Source of the DNA: Bosea sp. 29B
Lineage (GTDB): Bacteria > Pseudomonadota > Alphaproteobacteria > Rhizobiales > Beijerinckiaceae
Assembly (NCBI RefSeq): GCF_902506165.1
Contig: NZ_LR733817.1
Location: forward strand, 5,501,403-5,565,402
Reading direction: 5' to 3'
Length of the DNA stretch: 64,000 bases
Positions 42,341-51,003 of the stretch are shown one piece after another. How positions within the stretch are numbered: the first letter of the stretch is position 1; every line of letters starts with the position of its first letter. The notes beneath the pieces were generated by a model. It was not told the origin of the DNA. It did not search any database and saw only the letters and a program-made list of their open reading frames with translations. Position numbers and translations under genes: made by a program.

Positions 42341-42734
42341 GACGATTGATCGGCCTCCGGTCGGCGCGGCATTCGAAGCGTACAGCCAAACTATCGCGGT
42401 GGATCGGGGTTGTCATGGCGGGCCGCCGCCGGCCGCCCTTTGGCGGTCTTCGCTAACCACGGCAAATTCACACGCGACGTTCGGATTGTGACCCACCCCG
42501 TACTTCACCCTGGAAATACTGAAGAAATTCAGGCTCGATCTGCGTGACACTCCGCTCATTAGGACGGCGCCTCTAGCCGACCGCGTGGCGCCAGAAGCGG
42601 ACATTGGCACATTGCCTGGAAGCGGACATCCGCGGCTATCGGGCTGAGGGGCATCTGTCGACCCGAGTTTGCCGTGGGTCGAAGGGCGGGCCTGGCACGG
42701 CGGGAGCCCGCCGTGCCACAGCTCATAGGTCTGT
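42341..42734. other. Intergenic stretch with a repeat copy
   Basis: No gene is supported. It contains dispersed repeat copy B (42587-42641) and the 3' flank of the recombinase gene. I found no duplicated attachment core. Confidence 0.5.
42587..42641 (+). repeat. Dispersed short repeat, copy B
   Basis: This copy begins GGCGCCAGAAGCGGACATTG and matches copy A at about four of five positions through CGGACATCCGCGGCTATCGG. It lies about 95 bases beyond the recombinase stop codon. Confidence 0.6.
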
Positions 42735-43349
42735 TTACTCCGAAAGGAGAAGCGCATCGTCGACTTCGATGCCGAGGTAACGGGCGGTGCTTTCCAGCTT
42801 GGAGTGCCCAAGCAGCAACTGGCAGGCGCGAAGGTTGCCGGTGCGCTTATAGATCAAGGCAACTTTCGTTCGCCGAAGGCTGTGTGTTCCATAGAGCGCG
42901 GGATCGAGGCCTATCAAGGCGATCCAGCCGTCAAGCAGGCGACCGTATTGTCTGGTCGTTACGTGATCGCCAGGTCGGCTGCGACTCGGGAAGAGCCAAT
43001 CGCCAGTTGCCGCTGGTCGTCTTCTGAGCCAAGCTGTTAGCGCCTCTCGCGTCGTATCGGTCAGCTCGAATGGCACCGGCCGGCCGGTCTTCTGCTGTAT
43101 GATTGACGTCCTCAGCCTCACGGTTCCGCCGAGCACAACATCAGCCACACGAAGCCGAACGAGATCACAGCCACGCAGCTTGCTGTCGATGGCGAGATTG
43201 AACATCGCCAGGTCACGCACACGATGTTCATGCTGCAGCCGTGTCCTGATCGCCCAGATATGACGCGGCTTAAGCGGCGGCTTCGGGCCTATGATGCGGC
43301 GGGTATTCCAAGCCGGGCGCTGATGGGTCTGCTGAGCTTCGACAAGCAT
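42735..43349 (-). CDS. Tyrosine-type site-specific recombinase
   Basis: ATG 43349, with GGAGG 7 bases upstream, gives a 204-residue protein made only of the catalytic domain. The core residues are present: Arg in DSKLRGCDL, Lys in QQKTGRPVPF, HxxR in THSLRRTKVAL, His in LLGHSKLEST and nucleophile Tyr in TARYLGIEVDDAL. Short integrases of this type occur scattered in rhizobial chromosomes and plasmids, with no obvious element around them. The N-terminal core-binding domain is short, and no phage or transposon genes adjoin. It may be a solitary relic or a small self-standing recombinase. Confidence 0.85.
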   Translation of the reverse strand: MLVEAQQTHQRPAWNTRRIIGPKPPLKPRHIWAIRTRLQHEHRVRDLAMFNLAIDSKLRGCDLVRLRVADVVLGGTVRLRTSIIQQKTGRPVPFELTDTTREALTAWLRRRPAATGDWLFPSRSRPGDHVTTRQYGRLLDGWIALIGLDPALYGTHSLRRTKVALIYKRTGNLRACQLLLGHSKLESTARYLGIEVDDALLLSE

Positions 43350-43566
43350 GATGCGTCCTCCATCGGGACGCCGCATCCAGGATCCATAATACTGCCATCG
43401 CTGCTCGTTTGATGCACTAATAGCCGACTCCGGCTCCCGCCCCGAAACCAGGCACCCCCTGCGGAGCCTAACGACACAGCTTCGGTCCGGATCATGCCAT
43501 CCTGTGTCAACAGCACCCCGTACTCAAAGCTAGCGAGCCGCTGTGCTCAGGTCGGGCAGCGGCCTT

Positions 43567-46488
43567 TCAGAAGCTGACCCTGATCTGGACTGATCCGCCG
43601 ATGCGGCTGCTGTTGGCGGAAAGTTCACCGTCGAGATTGAGGCCCAACGAAAAGCGATCGGACAGCTTCGCCACAACACCGGCGCTGACGAGCGCGCTGT
43701 TGCGGTCGGGCTCGGCGCCAGTCGCCGTGAACACCGCGCCAGGCAGGCCGGCCAAGCTCGCTGTCAGATCGGCATCGCGGCGAAAGTAATGCGCCCAGGC
43801 CGCCCGGACATAACCGGTAATGGGGACACCGCCGAGCGCCGTGTCGCTGTCGACCTGTACGCCCAGTTCGCCGCGCGCGGTGATGTCGTTGCGCCTGGCC
43901 AGAGCCAGCGCTCCGGCATTGGCTCCTCCCCAGTTCGCCTCGATCACGGCCGGGCTGTGGGCTCGCGTGCCCTGGATCGCGGCCAGCGGCGACAGCGAGA
44001 GGCCGTTCCAGCTCAGCAGCGCAGCGCTTGCCTGCAATCGCCCGCTCCAGGCCGTCGTCGCGTAGGAGGAAGCGAGGCTCGAGCCCAGGACCGGGATGCT
44101 GCGGCTGACATCGTTCTCGAGCCGGGAATAGCTCAGCGCCGCGCCAAGCTTCACCGGACCGAGTTGCGTCATGCCGTAGAGGCCAGCCTGGAAGACATCC
44201 GCATCGATCTTGCCGAGCACGCCCGGCAGGGAGGCCCGCGCCTTGCCGCCGGAGACCGCGACGCCGGCGAACGTCCCGGGCATCAGTCTGACATCGACGC
44301 CCGTCGCCAGATGGGCATCGTCGATGTTGCGCCTGGCCGAGCCGATATGGGCATTGCCGTCGGTGCGGCCATAGGAACCATAGGCCGCCCCCCAGACGGA
44401 GTAGAGCGGCGCATCGAGCCGGGAGGATGCGGCGGACTGGTCGGCGTCCTTGCGCGCGAAGCCGGAATAGCTTGCGCCGCCCGGTCCGGGAGCGTCGGCA
44501 CCGAGCCGGCCCGTGGCGGTCTGGTCGAGCATCACCCGCAGGAACTGATCCGAGGCGATGTGCGCCATCGCGGGCGCTGCCGTGTGCACCTCGCCCGACA
44601 GGCTGTTCACCGCGGCCGCGATCGATGCGGCCGGCAGGTTGTAGATCGCGAACAGCGAGGACGGATCGCCGCCGCTCTCGACGGCCTGGTCGATGGCCTT
44701 GCCGACGGCGTAGGCGTTGCTCGGCCCTGTCGGCCCGATGAAACTCGGGCCCGATGGGGTCGTCGGGGAATTGTCCGCCGGGTTGGATGGCGTCAGTCGC
44801 TTCGGCGTCAGCGTCACCTGCACGTCATTGCTGGTGTAGCTCACCGTCGTGGTCACGCCGTCGCCGAAGGAGCCCTCGGTCGAGACGGTCCCGAAACTGC
44901 CGCTGACGCTTGCCGCGCTCAGCACGGTGTAGGCGGTGTTGAAGCTGTAGGAACCGCCGCCTGCCACCAATTGGATCGTGCCGGCCAAGCTGGCGCTGCC
45001 GCTCACCGTCAGCAGGTCGGAGGTCGCGCCGACGATTTCGACCCGGTAGGTCGAGCCCGCGTTGAAAGTCACACCGCCTTGGACGGTCAGCGTGCCGACG
45101 GAGTTGCCGGGCGACAGCGTGCCGTTCACCACCGTCGTCGGGATGACCCCCGTGCCGCCGAGCGTCGCGCCTGCCGCCACCGTCACACCGGACGAGGCCG
45201 CGATCGAGCCGTTCACGATCAGCGTGCCGGCAGCGACGGTCGTCGCTCCGGTATAGCTCTGCGCATTGACCAGGGTGAGGGAACCACCTCCCCTCAGGGT
45301 GAAGCTGCCATCACCCGAGATGGTCCCGGAATAGCTGCCGCCCGCGCCCTCGTTGAAGATGACGCCGCGCGTGCCGGCTCCCGTCGCGAAGGTCAGGTCG
45401 CCGGCCATGCTGGAGGAATTGCCGCTGAGTGTCCCGTCCCGGATCGACCAGTGCTGGCTGCCGCTGCCCGACAGCGTCCAGGTCGACGATCCCGTCTTCT
45501 CATAGGCCGTGAAGCCGGTATGCGAGGCTACGAGATTGCCGATATTGACGGTGCCGTTCGCTGTTCCGCCCAGCGCCAGCACACTGTTGGTGCCGCCGCC
45601 CTGAACCACGACATTGCCGTCGGTCCTCGAGCCGGCCCGGATCTCGAAGCGGTTGTTGCTGCCGTAGAACTCGACCGCGTTGGCCCGCGTCGCGCCGTTC
45701 CCGGCCAGCCCACCCGCGATCGCCCCGGAATTGACGATCGAGATGCCGCCGCTCGCCGCGCCGACGATGCCAACGCCGCCTGCGCCATGGCTGCTGGAGG
45801 CGGCGGTGCCGCCATTGCCGCCGGAAATCGTCCCGGCATTGTCCAGGCTGGCGGTCTGGCCATCCCGGAAGACGATGCCGGCTCCGCCGACGCCCGCGAC
45901 ATAGACTGGGTTGAGGTCGGACTGGTTCCCGCCCGCACCGCCCGTGATGCTGCCGCCCACCATATTGGCGATAGAGCCGCCCCAGGCTTCCAGGCCGGCG
46001 CCGCCTCGGCCGTAGCCAGTCCCGCCTGCGTTCGAATCGCCTCCCTTGCCGCCGGTGATCGCGGCCCGGTTGTCGATGATGCCGAGATTGCTCAGCACAC
46101 CGGCACCGCCGGAGCCGGCCCAGGCGCCCGTCCCGCCCGCGCCGCCGCTGATCGAGCCGGCCTGGTGAGACAAGCTGCCGCCATTGTACAGGAACAGTCC
46201 GGCGCCGCCGTGCCCGCTCTCATAATCGTCACCGCCCTGGCCGCCGGCGATGACGCTGGTGCCGCCCGCTCCGGCCGCGACGGTGATCGTGCCTCCGCCC
46301 AGCAGCACCAGCCCGGCGCCGCCGGCTCCGGCTCCCGCACCGATGCCGCCGCCAGCGCCGCCGCCGCCCGAGACAGCGAAGCCATTTGTATTCATGGCAA
46401 CTCCGGCGCCGGTCAGGACGAGGCCGCCACCCCCACCCCCACGTGTCGCGACGTCCAATTGGACGTCCATTTGCACGTCTGCTTCCAT
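43567..46488 (-). CDS. Autotransporter with Gly-rich passenger, no visible signal peptide
   Basis: From ATG 46488 the protein has 973 residues. Residues from about 15 to 300 are dominated by GG-rich hairpin repeats (for example GGAGLVLLGGGTITVAAGAGG). A passenger repeat (LVNAQSYTGATTVAAGTLIV) comes next, then a linker and a C-terminal beta-barrel autotransporter domain (about 270 residues) ending in Phe. The mature layout is that of a type V secreted adhesin. The N-terminus (MEADVQMDVQLDVATRGG) is hydrophilic, so the required Sec signal is not encoded here. A GGAGG sits 6 bases before the ATG, so the start is well placed. Confidence 0.8.
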   Translation of the reverse strand: MEADVQMDVQLDVATRGGGGGGLVLTGAGVAMNTNGFAVSGGGGAGGGIGAGAGAGGAGLVLLGGGTITVAAGAGGTSVIAGGQGGDDYESGHGGAGLFLYNGGSLSHQAGSISGGAGGTGAWAGSGGAGVLSNLGIIDNRAAITGGKGGDSNAGGTGYGRGGAGLEAWGGSIANMVGGSITGGAGGNQSDLNPVYVAGVGGAGIVFRDGQTASLDNAGTISGGNGGTAASSSHGAGGVGIVGAASGGISIVNSGAIAGGLAGNGATRANAVEFYGSNNRFEIRAGSRTDGNVVVQGGGTNSVLALGGTANGTVNIGNLVASHTGFTAYEKTGSSTWTLSGSGSQHWSIRDGTLSGNSSSMAGDLTFATGAGTRGVIFNEGAGGSYSGTISGDGSFTLRGGGSLTLVNAQSYTGATTVAAGTLIVNGSIAASSGVTVAAGATLGGTGVIPTTVVNGTLSPGNSVGTLTVQGGVTFNAGSTYRVEIVGATSDLLTVSGSASLAGTIQLVAGGGSYSFNTAYTVLSAASVSGSFGTVSTEGSFGDGVTTTVSYTSNDVQVTLTPKRLTPSNPADNSPTTPSGPSFIGPTGPSNAYAVGKAIDQAVESGGDPSSLFAIYNLPAASIAAAVNSLSGEVHTAAPAMAHIASDQFLRVMLDQTATGRLGADAPGPGGASYSGFARKDADQSAASSRLDAPLYSVWGAAYGSYGRTDGNAHIGSARRNIDDAHLATGVDVRLMPGTFAGVAVSGGKARASLPGVLGKIDADVFQAGLYGMTQLGPVKLGAALSYSRLENDVSRSIPVLGSSLASSYATTAWSGRLQASAALLSWNGLSLSPLAAIQGTRAHSPAVIEANWGGANAGALALARRNDITARGELGVQVDSDTALGGVPITGYVRAAWAHYFRRDADLTASLAGLPGAVFTATGAEPDRNSALVSAGVVAKLSDRFSLGLNLDGELSANSSRIGGSVQIRVSF
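46450..46467. repeat. 18-bp perfect palindrome just inside the autotransporter gene
   Basis: GACGTCCAATTGGACGTC is a perfect palindrome about 21 bases after the start codon. It encodes part of the hydrophilic N-terminus and could fold in the mRNA together with the hairpin over the ribosome-binding site. Confidence 0.6.
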
Positions 46489-46492
46489 CCCG

Positions 46493-46518
46493 ATCCTCCG
46501 TCTCGCCAATCGGAGGAT
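46493..46518 (-). promoter_or_regulatory. Hairpin enclosing the autotransporter ribosome-binding site
   Basis: In the minus-strand mRNA the 8-base arm ATCCTCCG pairs with CGGAGGAT, the second arm containing the GGAGG box of the gene. The loop is 10 bases. When folded, the site would be closed to ribosomes, as in some RNA switches. Confidence 0.5.
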
Positions 46519-46533
46519 GCTGCCACATACAGC

Positions 46534-47043
46534 TCATGAACCGCACGAGGGGACCGGCGTGGCGCTTACGCGTGATCTGGGATCAAGTGATGTAAAGCGG
46601 CTGCTCGAGCCGGGGCGCATCGCGAGCCACATCGCCAACGCAGGCACGATGACCCATTGCAGCATGGGTGAGATGCCCAACCGAAAGCCGAATAGGTGGA
46701 GGACAGGCATCCATTCGGAATAAGACCAGGACGTCCGAAGCACGGTGTTGAGCCATTCGCTCAAGCCGGTATAGGCGACGCCGCCCATCAGCGCCGCCGC
46801 AGCAGTCGGCCAGAAGCGGGTTGCCGGCCAGTCTGAGTCGGCAACTAGAACGAGCGCAAGGACGATGGCCAACGTGGCGATGACGACATCACCAGCCGTG
46901 CAGTGGACGATCGCGATCACCTGCTCGCGCACGGTTCCGGTGGACCAGATCGTATAGAGTGGAAGCTGCACGATTTCCCATAAGAGATGGCCGATCGCAC
47001 TTGTTGCGAGGTAGCGCCGCAGCCAGGAGAGCCAGCTTGGCAT
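46534..47043 (-). CDS. Small multi-spanning membrane protein, unknown
   Basis: ATG 47043 gives 169 residues with about four helices and the motifs SAIGHLLWEIVQLPLYTIWSTGTVREQ, VHCTAGDVVIATLAIV and YTGLSEWLNTVLRTSWSYSEWMP. I have the impression of a conserved family found near metal-stress genes in alpha- and betaproteobacteria, but I cannot name a domain. The 3' end is followed at once by the autotransporter leader. A longer upstream start at 47136 is possible but less likely. Confidence 0.65.
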   Translation of the reverse strand: MPSWLSWLRRYLATSAIGHLLWEIVQLPLYTIWSTGTVREQVIAIVHCTAGDVVIATLAIVLALVLVADSDWPATRFWPTAAAALMGGVAYTGLSEWLNTVLRTSWSYSEWMPVLHLFGFRLGISPMLQWVIVPALAMWLAMRPGSSSRFTSLDPRSRVSATPVPSCGS

Positions 47044-47187
47044 GGCGTTGAGTCTTTTCTGGCCGAGGATACGACCGAGGACGAAACAGACCGGTGCCTG
47101 CAGCGCACGACCGGCCGGATGCCTCGGGTGAGGCATCCGGCCGGCATCAGAGCAGGAATATCGCGTCGACCGCGAACTTGGTCTTGG

Positions 47188-47574
47188 TCACTTCCCCTTA
47201 GATTTCAACCATTTGTCGATCATCGCGATTTCCTTTTCCTGAGCCGCAACAATCTCAGTGGCGAGCTTCTTGGCTTCGGGATCCTTGCCGTGGGTGAGCT
47301 CAACCTTCGCCATGGTGATCGCGCCCTGATGATGACCCTTCATTTGCGTCATGAAGTCGATGTCTGCGTCGCCGGTAAACGTCATCGGCATCGCCTGCAT
47401 CATGCTCATCATCGATTCCTTGTAACCCTTGGTGGAGGCGGAATCAGAGGCTGCCGGCTGCATCATCTTCATGTGCATGCCGGGGTCCATGGCCGGCTTG
47501 GAGGCAGGCTGCTGGGCAACAGCCGCGGTAATGGCGAGAACCGAAGAGAGCGAGATCAATGTCAGGCGGATCAT
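47188..47574 (-). CDS. DUF305 (CopM-like) secreted protein
   Basis: The product has 128 residues with a signal peptide (LTLISLSSVLAITAAVAQ). It also has a methionine-rich linker (MHMKMMQPAASD) and the DUF305 core (DADIDFMTQMKGHHQGAITMAKVELTHGKDPEAKKLATEIVAAQEKEI). DUF305 proteins are ferritin-like four-helix periplasmic proteins. Some bind copper or silver through Met and His residues, here in MKGHHQGAI. Four bases of GGAA precede the start at about 9 bases. It is consistent with a metal-stress neighbourhood. Confidence 0.88.
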   Translation of the reverse strand: MIRLTLISLSSVLAITAAVAQQPASKPAMDPGMHMKMMQPAASDSASTKGYKESMMSMMQAMPMTFTGDADIDFMTQMKGHHQGAITMAKVELTHGKDPEAKKLATEIVAAQEKEIAMIDKWLKSKGK

Positions 47575-47932
47575 GGTCGTGGTTCCTTCATTTGAGTGAG
47601 AAATCAGTCTGGGGATGCGACCGGGGTGTCGGACGCGTCTCCTACGCTGCCACCTCATGGCAGCGTTCACCGCGGGTTTGAGGCACAAGCCCACACGTCC
47701 AACACGGGCAATTCGCTCACGCTATCTGCGAATGGATCGGGACGAGCGGATACAAATGCGGATGGGTATAACCGTGTCTTGAACCGTCTCCCGACGCTCC
47801 AGATTTTTTCTGGTGCGCAATACAAGAGACGCACCGCCAACTTCGACGTTCCGCACGGTAACAATTCGTAATAATCGACGTCCGACCACGCGAAGGTTGC
47901 TGCGAGAACTCTGCACGGCACAGGCCGGTTGG
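47575..47932. other. No gene seen
   Basis: The 358 bases between the DUF305 gene and the S10 peptidase have short open frames only, with no conserved sequence. Promoters for the DUF305 gene are expected at its left but none stood out. Confidence 0.4.
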
Positions 47933-49513
47933 TCATTCGGCTGTCGGATCCATCATTTGGCGGACGGAAGCGCGAAATCCGGTCCGCGACTTGTCACGGG
48001 AATAGAACATGTGGCCCCCGGGGAGCAGCTCGAGCTTGACCCGGGCGGAGTCGCCGAAGGTAGGCAATTGATCCAGTAAAAGCTTCGTCTCGAAATACGG
48101 TGTCACCAGATCGGTGAACCCGTGAGCGACGATGACCTTTAGACCCGGGTCGAGCGCCAGCGCACCGCCCAGTTCGCGCATGGATTCGCGGTCGCCCCTG
48201 CCCTGGCCGTAGCTCCAACGGCGGCTCGTATCGTCATTCAACAACATATAGCGCCCCTCGGGGCGCCATTTCAGGTCCCTAGCGTAATGGCTCAGCATGG
48301 CGCTCGTCAGCGGCGCGGTGATGGCGTCGAGCACGGCGTCGGGGGCCCGGCTACGGCTTGCGTCCGGATTGGGGTCGAAGGCGGTCACTGCGCCATCGTA
48401 AGGGCTGCCGACCCGTCCGCTTGAGCGATCGAGTTCGCGCAGGAAGGTGCCAGCATCGACCTTGCCGCCCATCCGCATGACCAGGCCGCGATCGAGCCCA
48501 GTCAGCGCAGCTACCTGGTCGGACATCCGCTCCACCGCCTGCCGATCGCGAGGGCCTTTCAGCAAATCGGCAAGGTAGGCGCCCGAGGCGTAGGCTTCGA
48601 CTGCAGCAAGCGCTTGGCGTGATAGCTTGCCTTCGCGCTCCAGCCGGACGGCCGCCATACCGGGCAGCGAGACCACCCAGCTCAGCGGCGAGCCGCGTGC
48701 GTCGCGCTGAAAGGTAAAATCGAGCACCGGCGAGATCATCACGATGCCGGAGACGCCGACGCCGTCGGCGCTTTGCAACTCGCCTGCGACCTTGGGGGCG
48801 CGGAAGCCACCATAGCTCTCGCCGACGAGGTATTTCGGCGAGGCGAGGCGGTCGTTCAGCCGAAGCCAATTGCCGATGAACCGCGACAGCGACCGGTAGT
48901 CGCCCTCCACCGACCAAAGCAGCCTTCGCTCATCGTCGCCTGAAGAGGCAAAGCGGCTGTAGCCGGTCCCCACGGGATCGATGAAGACGAGGTCGGTAAA
49001 ATCGAGCCAGGTCTCGGCATTGTCGATCGGAACCGGCGGCATGGACGGCCCGTCGCCCTGCCGTCCGAACGGCAGGCGTCTAGGCCCCATCAGGCCGAGG
49101 TTAAGGTAGGCCGACGCCGCGCCCGGACCGCCGTTGAAGGCGAAGCTGACGGGACGGTGCGGCGAGGCTGAGCCATCCTCGTGATCCAGCACATAGGCGA
49201 TGTAGGCGATCTCTGCGAGCGTCCGCCCCTCCTGGTCGCGCACCGGCAGCGAGCCGGCGGTCGCCGTATAGCGCAGCGTGCGGCCGGGCAGGACGATCTC
49301 GTGCCGGGTGACGGAGGGCTGCGGCAGAAGCTGGTTCTGAACGGTTGACCGCACGTCCGGTTGCCCCTGAGGCCGTGATTCCTGCGCGGCAGGCCGTCCC
49401 TGCGCTTGAACCGGCGACCCCGTCTCCTGCGACGCCGCGTCGGTGCCGCCCGGCAGCGGGGCCGCGGCCAGACAAGCGGCGAGCAGCAGAAGGATTGGTG
49501 GAGGAATTCTCAT
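47933..49513 (-). CDS. S10-family serine carboxypeptidase-like exported protein
   Basis: The product from ATG 49513 has about 526 residues with a hydrophobic signal (PPILLLLAACLAAAPLPG). It has the peptidase S10 landmarks FAFNGGPGAASAYLNLG, the nucleophile Ser in LVGESYGGFRAPK, an Asp in HGFTDLVTPYF and the His in LLPGGHMFY. These are the standard catalytic triad. It is exported and would trim peptides from the C-terminus at acidic pH, as other bacterial members are assumed to do. An 80-residue Gln/Pro-rich stretch follows the signal. It stands alone. Confidence 0.87.
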   Translation of the reverse strand: MRIPPPILLLLAACLAAAPLPGGTDAASQETGSPVQAQGRPAAQESRPQGQPDVRSTVQNQLLPQPSVTRHEIVLPGRTLRYTATAGSLPVRDQEGRTLAEIAYIAYVLDHEDGSASPHRPVSFAFNGGPGAASAYLNLGLMGPRRLPFGRQGDGPSMPPVPIDNAETWLDFTDLVFIDPVGTGYSRFASSGDDERRLLWSVEGDYRSLSRFIGNWLRLNDRLASPKYLVGESYGGFRAPKVAGELQSADGVGVSGIVMISPVLDFTFQRDARGSPLSWVVSLPGMAAVRLEREGKLSRQALAAVEAYASGAYLADLLKGPRDRQAVERMSDQVAALTGLDRGLVMRMGGKVDAGTFLRELDRSSGRVGSPYDGAVTAFDPNPDASRSRAPDAVLDAITAPLTSAMLSHYARDLKWRPEGRYMLLNDDTSRRWSYGQGRGDRESMRELGGALALDPGLKVIVAHGFTDLVTPYFETKLLLDQLPTFGDSARVKLELLPGGHMFYSRDKSRTGFRASVRQMMDPTAE

Positions 49514-49583
49514 GGAGCACCTCGATGTCGAAGCCGAAGAACCGCGGTAGAACGACAACGAGGCGGAATTCCGCGAGGTTGCA

Positions 49584-49741
49584 TGACGTTGCCCCTCGGG
49601 GCTGATCCGGGTTGAACTTCGCTCTGGCTCATTGAGGGGAGCAGAAGGTGAAGCACAGTCGTTTCTCGGAAGAGCAAATCATCGCGATCCGGTAGGAACA
49701 GGAATCAGGCGTGTTGGTCGCCGATCTCAGCCGTGAGCGCA
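49584..49741 (+). pseudogene. IS3-type OrfA remnant with an internal stop
   Basis: GTG 49648 begins a familiar transposase start (KHSRFSEEQIIAIR), then an in-frame TAG at 49693 and EQESGVLVADLSRERM. Only the first 30 or so codons of a helix-turn-helix OrfA remain. The preceding TGACGTTGCCCCTCGGGGC, at 49584, resembles a terminal inverted repeat. The rest of the element is gone. Confidence 0.7.
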
Positions 49742-49779
49742 TGACGATCGCGATAGTCGCCTTAGATTCTGCGCAGCGT

Positions 49780-51000
49780 TTAGCTCTTTCCGCCATACGA
49801 CCAGGCGGCCAATCTTCGTGTCAGAGGCGACGGTAGGCGTCGGAATGCCTGTTTGAGGAAGGGTCTCCAGTTCAGTAGCCCATAATTCGCTGCCAGCCGG
49901 CCTTTCCAGGACAAAGGCAATACCAAGTCGCTCACGGCCGTCAGGCCGTCGGCATGCTCGTGCTTGTAGGCGTCAGCCGGCGCTAGCAAGTCAAAGATGG
50001 CGTTACCGCGACGTTTGGCGGAGGCGAAGCTATGATGCACCAGAATTCCGCCGACCCCCCCACGCTCATGCTCGGGATGCGTGGCGATGACATGGCCGAA
50101 GCTGGTGCCCTTGCAATCCAGGGCCAGGTCGAGCCCGATCGGCGCGCCGTCGCAGGTGATCATCGTTATGTGCAGCGGCGAACCGCCGGCGGCGTCGCCA
50201 GCGAGATCGTGGAAGAACGCCGAGAAGCGCTGATCTGCGATCGTCGGCGCCACGATGCCATGGCGCAGAAGCGAAGCCCGCTTCATCGCCACCGCGATGA
50301 CGGCAAGCCGGGCCGCCTCCGGCCCGGGCTCCACCGTCCCAAAGGCGATCGCTCCACGTTCCGAGAGCCGCCGCAACCGGCGCCGATGGTTGGACCGCTC
50401 CCGGGATGCATAGGCCTTGCTTGGTCCATCGGGCCCGACCCGAAAGGTGAGATCGGCAAAGGGGGCCTCGAGCCGCTCGCGCAGGACTGCGCCGGCGACG
50501 AGGCCCGAGCGCATGAGCGCCGAATCGGCGCGTAGCTTGCGTAGGTCCAGGACGTCCGCATCGAGCCTTTGCAGGCAGTCCCAGCCGGCCTGCATCAGAG
50601 ACCCATCGCACTCGGCAGGCTCGATGAGAACATCGCCGAACTGCGCCACAGGAACGCCCATGAAGCGCAGGCTGACCACGCCGAAACGGCGCTGGCGGAT
50701 CAACGGCCAAGCCATGACTAAACACCCCCCGCGTCGTCCGGTGATGATGCTCAGACTGGTGCGCGAATCGAGGTAGTGCCGCATCCAGTGCCGCAGAACC
50801 GCATGGCTCTGGAAAACCTGATGAGGCTGGCCAGCGCGCTCGAACAGGGCTTCCCATTCGGCCTGCATCGCCAAGAATGCGATCGGACTGTCCACGATCG
50901 CGATCGCGATCTCGTCGTCGCGCGGCAGGGTATCGTGCACCGGGACAGGCGCGGTCCATGCCTTGATCGGGTCGATGTGGGCTGCTGCGATCAAGGACAT
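49780..51000 (-). CDS. CelD/BcsL-type acetyltransferase-like protein
   Basis: The 406-residue protein matches the group of GNAT-related proteins annotated as CelD or BcsL. It has VFQSHAVLRHWMRHY, an SLRFMGVPVAQFGDVLIEP segment and the acyltransferase core GSPLHITMITCDGAPIGLDLALDCKGTSFGHVIATHPEH. It ends in GRPFLK-type basic sequence (LNWRPFLKQAFRRL). Such proteins are thought to acylate polysaccharides or peptides, but here no cellulose genes are near. It starts 3 bases after the stop of the DUF6875-type gene. Confidence 0.75.
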   Translation of the reverse strand: MSLIAAAHIDPIKAWTAPVPVHDTLPRDDEIAIAIVDSPIAFLAMQAEWEALFERAGQPHQVFQSHAVLRHWMRHYLDSRTSLSIITGRRGGCLVMAWPLIRQRRFGVVSLRFMGVPVAQFGDVLIEPAECDGSLMQAGWDCLQRLDADVLDLRKLRADSALMRSGLVAGAVLRERLEAPFADLTFRVGPDGPSKAYASRERSNHRRRLRRLSERGAIAFGTVEPGPEAARLAVIAVAMKRASLLRHGIVAPTIADQRFSAFFHDLAGDAAGGSPLHITMITCDGAPIGLDLALDCKGTSFGHVIATHPEHERGGVGGILVHHSFASAKRRGNAIFDLLAPADAYKHEHADGLTAVSDLVLPLSWKGRLAANYGLLNWRPFLKQAFRRLPSPLTRRLAAWSYGGKS

Positions 51001-51003
51001 GGT

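Noticed and set aside
42735..43566. The lone recombinase as the edge of an integrative element
   Set aside because: No tRNA, direct repeats, excisionase or phage/conjugation genes were seen on either side.
46430..46440. Two runs of five C residues near the autotransporter start, considered as a phase-variation tract
   Set aside because: Runs of only five bases broken by an A are too short to slip often, and they simply encode glycines.
43789..46539. A 916-codon open frame on the plus strand opposite the autotransporter
   Set aside because: It exists only because the repetitive Gly-rich gene has few stops on its other strand. The translated sequence has no domain, no ribosome-binding site and is a complement of the real gene.
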